Below are positions 5,949 through 8,781 of a DNA stretch of 8,781 nt, piece by piece. Both the position numbers and the translations under genes were made by a program. Below the pieces are notes generated by a model. That model made no database searches, was not told the DNA's origin, and worked only from the letters and a program-made list of their open reading frames with translations. Source of the DNA: DAORIO01 sp964384645 (GTDB lineage Bacteria > Patescibacteriota > Minisyncoccia > Phycocordibacterales > UBA9973); contig CAYLKL010000014.1 of assembly GCA_964384645.1 (NCBI GenBank), forward strand, positions 1 through 8,781, given 5' to 3'. The number at the start of each line of letters is the position of its first letter. Position 1 is the first letter of the stretch.

Positions 5949-5993
5949 ACCCCATATTCCGCTAGGCAAGGCCTAGTGGAATATGGGGTTTTT
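5949..5993 (+). terminator. Palindromic repeat copy C embedded in a long terminator hairpin
   Basis: A 19-bp stem (arm starting ACCCCATATTCCGCTAGGC, with one G·T wobble) closes the loop AAG and is followed by TTTT on the plus strand. The inner part (5957-5981) is the third copy of the repeat seen at 3915 and 4436; the outer part, ACCCCATA with TATGGGGT, extends the stem beyond the repeat. It stands 16 bases after another complete terminator and separates two convergent transcription units. Confidence 0.8.
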
Positions 5994-6033
5994 AAAAAAA
6001 ATTGTGCCAGGGAAACTGACGCACACCCTCGAT

Positions 6034-6381
6034 TTATTGGATTATCAATCCTAAAAGTATCGACGCAATATTTGCTATCAAAGAAACAGTAAATGCTTTT
6101 GGTAATTTTAATTTAAGAAATTGATTATAAATAATTGCTTCTATTAAAATAATTGAAGCTTCACCAATAAATATATACAAACCACGGTTAGAAATATAAA
6201 TCGGAAGTACCAACCAAAAATATGACAAGGTTAATGCAGAAGCTATAAATCCAGTAAAAACAATTTTGGGTATTTTTATCTCTTTGTCTTTAAAGAAATG
6301 CTTTACAAGTAAAACAGCGACAGGAATTTCAACAATTAGTGTTAACAATAATGAAAATAAAAATTTCTGTTCATATGACAT
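6034..6381 (-). CDS. Hypothetical four-helix membrane protein with intramembrane Glu residues
   Basis: This 115-residue hydrophobic protein has about four membrane helices (8-27, 39-61, 68-88, 96-113). Acidic residues sit within or at the edges of helices: Glu18 in VEIPVA, Glu74 and Glu81 in the third helix (GEASIILIEAIIY), with Asn104 in the last. This pattern resembles a family of small hypothetical membrane proteins I have seen in archaea and candidate-phylum bacteria, but I cannot name it. I choose the ATG at 6381, 11 bases after the stop of the upstream gene; an alternative TTG at 6402 would add seven residues and overlap that gene's end, with GAGG just before it but no spacing. It is the second gene of a minus-strand pair with the secreted Pro-rich protein, so the two may work together at the envelope. 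Confidence 0.72.
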   Translation of the reverse strand: MSYEQKFLFSLLLTLIVEIPVAVLLVKHFFKDKEIKIPKIVFTGFIASALTLSYFWLVLPIYISNRGLYIFIGEASIILIEAIIYNQFLKLKLPKAFTVSLIANIASILLGLIIQ

Positions 6382-6392
6382 AGTGCTGAATA

Positions 6393-7070
6393 CTATCGGC
6401 AACCTCTACCGAACAACCCGTTAAAGAAGCAAGCGATAGATTGCCAAAATCCTCTTCTTGCGGGTTCTGGTGCAGGAATAATTATTGGCTGGTCAGAAGG
6501 TGTCGGTGTAATTTTTGGTGAAGGAGTAGATGTTGGTGTAATTTTCTTCGGCTCATTGTTTTTAAGTGGATTGCTGAAAGTTTCAACTTTTTTCTGACTG
6601 CCATTATTGTATTCTGAAGTTTGCTTGGATTTATAAAAAATTAGTTTCTCATTAGAAAATCCAGCAATAGAATACTCAACATCTTCCTTCACCAAAGTAT
6701 TACTGTCGCTAATATAACCTCCATAAGGTTCAATATTTTCTAACAGTAAAGTTATATCTGATAGCTTTAAATTTTTAAGATCAAGCGAATTAAATTTTTC
6801 TTTTGTCGTCCAATATATACTCAATGAATTAAATTTATATCCCTTGGTCAAACATTCATTATTATTTATTATATATGCTTCATATTTATCAACCATTGGT
6901 CCAGTAATATAACCGATTAAAATCGTGTTCGGAAATTCGTTCAAATTTACAACCTTAACACATCTATTGAGAGAATGGGAATTTGGAGGAATTAAATCAG
7001 CGGAAGTTGTTGACGAAAATAAAAAGACAAAGACCAGTGAAAACAAAGTGTAAGTAAGTAATTTTTTCAT
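6393..7070 (-). CDS. Secreted hypothetical protein with Pro/Thr stalk and Cys-containing C-terminal tail
   Basis: This 225-residue exported protein has a signal peptide (MKKLL, hydrophobic core, probable cleavage after Ala24 in TTSA-DLI). The mature domain (25-165) contains CVKVVNLNEFPNTILIGYITGP and CLTKGYKFNSLSIYW; Cys37 and Cys73 may form a disulfide. A Pro/Thr/Ser-rich spacer with repeated ITPT (about 175-205) follows, then a short hydrophobic tail RRGFWQSIACFFNGLFGRGCR (205-225) with two more cysteines. This domain-stalk-tail order suggests a cell-surface protein in which the tail inserts in or contacts the membrane, but the tail is neither LPXTG nor a classical helix-plus-basic sorting signal. 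No enzymatic motif is seen. It is the first gene of a pair with the four-helix membrane protein 11 bases downstream. The leader resembles that of the DUF3494 gene. Confidence 0.75.
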   Translation of the reverse strand: MKKLLTYTLFSLVFVFLFSSTTSADLIPPNSHSLNRCVKVVNLNEFPNTILIGYITGPMVDKYEAYIINNNECLTKGYKFNSLSIYWTTKEKFNSLDLKNLKLSDITLLLENIEPYGGYISDSNTLVKEDVEYSIAGFSNEKLIFYKSKQTSEYNNGSQKKVETFSNPLKNNEPKKITPTSTPSPKITPTPSDQPIIIPAPEPARRGFWQSIACFFNGLFGRGCR

Positions 7071-7094
7071 AATTTATTTATTATTAACAATACA

Positions 7095-7103
7095 ATTTTA
7101 ACA
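7095..7103 (-). promoter_or_regulatory. Extended -10 promoter of the secreted-protein gene
   Basis: TGTTAAAAT on the minus strand (7103-7095) is an extended -10, 24 bases before the ATG. The transcript would carry an A/T-rich leader of about 18 bases (GTTAATAATAAATAAATT) with no Shine-Dalgarno sequence. No strong -35 is seen at the usual spacing. Confidence 0.45.
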
Positions 7104-7157
7104 TAAAATTAAAGTAAAAAGAAATCAACAAACTATGTTTTTTGCGAAATTTGAATT

Positions 7158-7182
7158 CCGAATTTTGGTGGAGGTGGTGAGA
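7158..7182 (-). repeat. Degenerate direct repeat resembling a tRNA 3' end, left copy
   Basis: On the minus strand this reads TCTCACCACCTCCACC, followed by A, close to the T-arm/acceptor end of a serine-type tRNA with an encoded CCA. The T-loop sequence next to it does not match the TTCRA consensus and no cloverleaf can be completed leftward or rightward, so it is not a functional tRNA. A related segment lies at 8749-8773 in the same orientation (12 of 13 identical in the core GGAGGYGGTGAGA). The rest of the gap 7071-7304 holds the secreted gene's promoter, a CCCGA/TCGGG inverted repeat near 7246-7266, and the next promoter. Confidence 0.4.
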
Positions 7183-7289
7183 TTAGGTCACGAGTTGCTA
7201 AATTTTATATTTCGCTACGCTCATAAAAAATAAAGTACTCTCGACCCCGATTCGACGGTTGTCGGGCAACTAGAAAAATATTAAAAAAA

Positions 7290-7298
7290 TGTTATAAT
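7290..7298 (+). promoter_or_regulatory. Extended -10 promoter giving a leaderless mRNA for the J-domain gene
   Basis: TGTTATAAT is a perfect extended -10 whose hexamer TATAAT (7293-7298) ends six bases before the ATG at 7305. Placing +1 on that ATG excludes the in-frame GTG at 7299, which overlaps the untranscribed promoter spacer. No strong -35 is visible. Confidence 0.75.
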
Positions 7299-7304
7299 GT
7301 GCTC

Positions 7305-8579
7305 ATGGAAAATAACAAATTTGAAATTAAGAAAAGTGATATTTCTAATAAAGAAAGACCTAGCCGGGAATCTATTGAACAATTTAGTAATCACAACCCA
7401 TACATTGTTTTGGGTATTTCAGAAAATTTGCCAGCGAAAGAAATTGTATCAGCATGGAAAAAACTAATTTTAGAATATCACCCAGATAAATCAAAACATC
7501 CTCAAGCAAAAGAAATTTCCCAATATTTAAATAGAGCAGTTAGAAAGTTAGTGGCAAAAGACGGAACTTTTTTAAAGTATAACTCCGACTATGACGCAGA
7601 AGTTAGCAATAATGATGAGGATATTAAAGATTGGGACTTTGGATTTTCAAATGTCTCTGATGAAGAATGGTATGCCGGCGATAAATATTGGGAAATTTTA
7701 AACGAAGACAGACAAAAAAATAGAGTTCGTGGTGGGCTGGAAGACAAGGAAAAATTACAAAAAGAAAAAGCATTTGTTTTGCAATTATTCAAAGAGTATG
7801 CTGATACTCAAGAAAATCTCAATGATCCCAATTTTGATCGGTCAAAATTTTTATTCCATGATACTTTAATTACGGCTGATATAGAAGATCATGATTTTAG
7901 AGTTGTTGGATCAAGAGATACTATGAAAAATGGGATAATTAAAAATTCTATAAATATGTTCCACGAAAAGGAAAATATATGGAGACTAAAAGAAAGAGTC
8001 TACAATCAAGAAGGGAAGATTGTAATTGATGGATCAAAAATGGGAGACCCTGTTCATAGTTCATGGGAATCTATTGAAAATCCACCGTTTCTTTATCATG
8101 GAACAATAGAGGGAAATATTGAGGAATTTGAGCCTCGATCTGCAGTTGAAAGAACAGATGAAAAACCAGCAGTGTATGCATCACCTGATATGGATATTGC
8201 AATTCAATCCATGGCAAATAAATATGTTTCTAGTGGAGGAATTGTGAATGAAAGAAAATTTGTTTGTATTCCTATGACTAAAGAAGATTTTTTGAAAGTA
8301 GACCATGGAGGCTACATTTATAAACTTCCAGGAGAATCCTTTAAGCCTAACAAACAAAAAGGGTTTGGTGGAGATTTGGAATGGGTTTCAATAAGTCCAG
8401 TTAGACCAGAAGAAAAAATAAAAATACCTTCACTTTTAGAATCATTAAAAGAAAAAGATATTGAAGTGTATTTTATTGATAAAGAAATGATTCCGGTTAT
8501 TAAGAAAGCTCAAAATGGTAAACCTGAAAAACTCGAAGCTCTTTTAGATGATTTAAAATCAAAAGAATTGAAAGCATAA
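7305..8579 (+). CDS. J-domain protein with C-terminal ADP-ribosyltransferase-like domain
   Basis: This 424-residue protein starts with a J domain (about 31-85: NPYIVLGIS, then a basic helix, and the diagnostic His59-Pro60-Asp61), the element that recruits and stimulates DnaK/Hsp70. There is no Gly/Phe region, zinc finger or DnaJ C-terminal substrate domain, so it is not a general chaperone DnaJ. The middle (about 95-255) is charged and unfamiliar. The C-terminal part (about 260-395) opens with LYHGT (His265), continues EFEPR, then AVYAS (Tyr291), a Lys/Phe/Gly-rich stretch and DLEWVS (Glu359). The order His, Tyr, Glu recalls the H-Y-E signature of PARP/Tpt1-type ADP-ribosyltransferase folds, and HGS/HGT...EPR proteins are a recognisable but uncharacterised group. 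Whether the fold transfers ADP-ribose is inference. The start is ATG 7305, since a GTG six bases upstream overlaps the promoter. Single-gene unit. Confidence 0.8.
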   Translation: MENNKFEIKKSDISNKERPSRESIEQFSNHNPYIVLGISENLPAKEIVSAWKKLILEYHPDKSKHPQAKEISQYLNRAVRKLVAKDGTFLKYNSDYDAEVSNNDEDIKDWDFGFSNVSDEEWYAGDKYWEILNEDRQKNRVRGGLEDKEKLQKEKAFVLQLFKEYADTQENLNDPNFDRSKFLFHDTLITADIEDHDFRVVGSRDTMKNGIIKNSINMFHEKENIWRLKERVYNQEGKIVIDGSKMGDPVHSSWESIENPPFLYHGTIEGNIEEFEPRSAVERTDEKPAVYASPDMDIAIQSMANKYVSSGGIVNERKFVCIPMTKEDFLKVDHGGYIYKLPGESFKPNKQKGFGGDLEWVSISPVRPEEKIKIPSLLESLKEKDIEVYFIDKEMIPVIKKAQNGKPEKLEALLDDLKSKELKA

Positions 8580-8624
8580 TTATTTTCTGTCCTGACCCGC
8601 CAAAAAAATCAGAAAGAAAGCCTA

Positions 8625-8687
8625 CACGGATTCCTTCCCAGACCCCTCCTGCGCGCGGGAAGTCAGCCGAGGTTTTGCGAATCCGTG
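8625..8687. other. GC-rich structured element after the J-domain gene
   Basis: In an otherwise AT-rich gap, CACGGATTC (8625-8633) pairs perfectly with GAATCCGTG (8679-8687). Immediately inside it CTTCCC (8634-8639) pairs with GGGAAG (8657-8662), giving a stacked helix with a 17-base loop and a bulged 16-base arm. CCTC (8645-8648) could also pair with GAGG (8669-8672) in a pseudoknot. No T-run follows directly. It could be a small structured RNA, a 3' UTR element or one copy of a dispersed repeat. A minus-strand frame crossing it looks accidental. Confidence 0.5.
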
Positions 8688-8699
8688 CTCCCAGAAAAA

Positions 8700-8726
8700 T
8701 TGTTTGGCAAAACAAGTCCTTTTTTA
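8700..8726 (+). terminator. Weak candidate terminator downstream of the J-domain gene
   Basis: TTGTTT and AAACAA form a 6-bp AT-rich stem around GGCA, followed by GTCC and a run of six T. It lies about 120 bases after the J-domain gene stop and beyond the GC-rich structured element. The stem is weak, so this is tentative. Confidence 0.3.
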
Positions 8727-8748
8727 GATTTCTTCATCAGGATTGATT

Positions 8749-8773
8749 TCGAAAATTTACGGAGGCGGTGAGA
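8749..8773 (-). repeat. Degenerate direct repeat resembling a tRNA 3' end, right copy
   Basis: The segment TCGAAAATTTAC followed by GGAGGCGGTGAGA matches 7158-7182 at 19 of 25 positions by eye. On the minus strand it reads TCTCACCGCCTCCG, like a serine-type tRNA acceptor end but without CCA. It lies eight bases from the window edge, so a true tRNA gene continuing beyond the window cannot be fully excluded, although the following AACGCTATT does not look like a T-loop. Confidence 0.35.
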
Positions 8774-8781
8774 ACGCTATT

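Noticed and set aside
5663..5950. Minus-strand frame over the end of the degenerate P-loop gene and its terminator
   Set aside because: It reads through a perfect terminator palindrome and is antisense to an operon gene.
6382..6402. TTG start adding seven residues to the four-helix membrane protein
   Set aside because: It would overlap the upstream gene and has GAGG immediately adjacent rather than at ribosome-binding distance; ATG at 6381 is simpler. Not fully excluded.
7158..7260. A complete tRNA gene on the minus strand
   Set aside because: Only an acceptor-like end matches; the T-loop consensus fails and no anticodon or D arm can be folded from the adjoining sequence.
7299..7304. GTG start for the J-domain gene
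   Set aside because: It falls in the six-base gap between the -10 and the expected +1, so it should not be transcribed.
8500..8715. Minus-strand frame of 71 codons across the GC-rich element and the end of the J-domain gene
   Set aside because: It is antisense to the last 80 bases of a convincing gene and runs through both arms of the inverted repeat; its peptide shows no domain or promoter. It is better explained as an accidental frame in a structured repeat.

Overview
The window looks like an AT-rich bacterial chromosome segment, most probably from the Candidate Phyla Radiation (Patescibacteria, Parcubacteria-like). The evidence is indirect: compact genes on both strands, short hypothetical membrane proteins, a sortase beside an LPXTG surface protein with a DUF3494 (ice-binding-like) domain, almost only TAA stops (one TAG, no TGA), and no convincing Shine-Dalgarno sequence before any gene. 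No rRNA, intact tRNA, CRISPR array, transposase or integrase is visible, so the lineage remains an inference.

Layout, left to right: (1) 1-594, the 3' end of a DUF2339 polytopic membrane protein, truncated by the window edge. (2) 619-2599, minus strand: a DUF3494/LPKTG surface protein followed by a sortase, separated by a 12-bp hairpin. (3) 2600-2965, a 366-bp spacer with divergent promoters and a small hairpin. (4) 2966-3889, a D-2-hydroxyacid dehydrogenase-fold protein that keeps the NAD(P) motif but appears to lack the catalytic Arg and His. (5) 3939-4385, minus strand, a four-helix membrane protein. (6) 4600-5885, a tight three-gene plus-strand operon: SAM methyltransferase, a 46-residue protein, and a 178-residue protein with a degenerate P-loop, ending in tandem terminators. 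(7) 6034-7070, minus strand: a secreted Pro-rich protein and a four-helix membrane protein. (8) 7305-8579, a J-domain protein with a C-terminal domain resembling ADP-ribosyltransferase folds, followed by a GC-rich structured element.

Regulation is the most coherent theme. Three plus-strand genes have an extended -10 element exactly six bases before the ATG, so transcription should start on the A of the start codon (leaderless mRNA); a fourth gene is nearly leaderless. Two secreted-protein genes instead share a short A/T-rich leader. A small palindromic repeat with a conserved AAG loop occurs three times between genes, once as the core of a strong terminator.

The items most worth following are the J-domain/ART-like fusion, the dehydrogenase without its catalytic residues, the sortase-substrate pair with an atypical sorting signal, the compact methyltransferase operon, and the structured 3' element.
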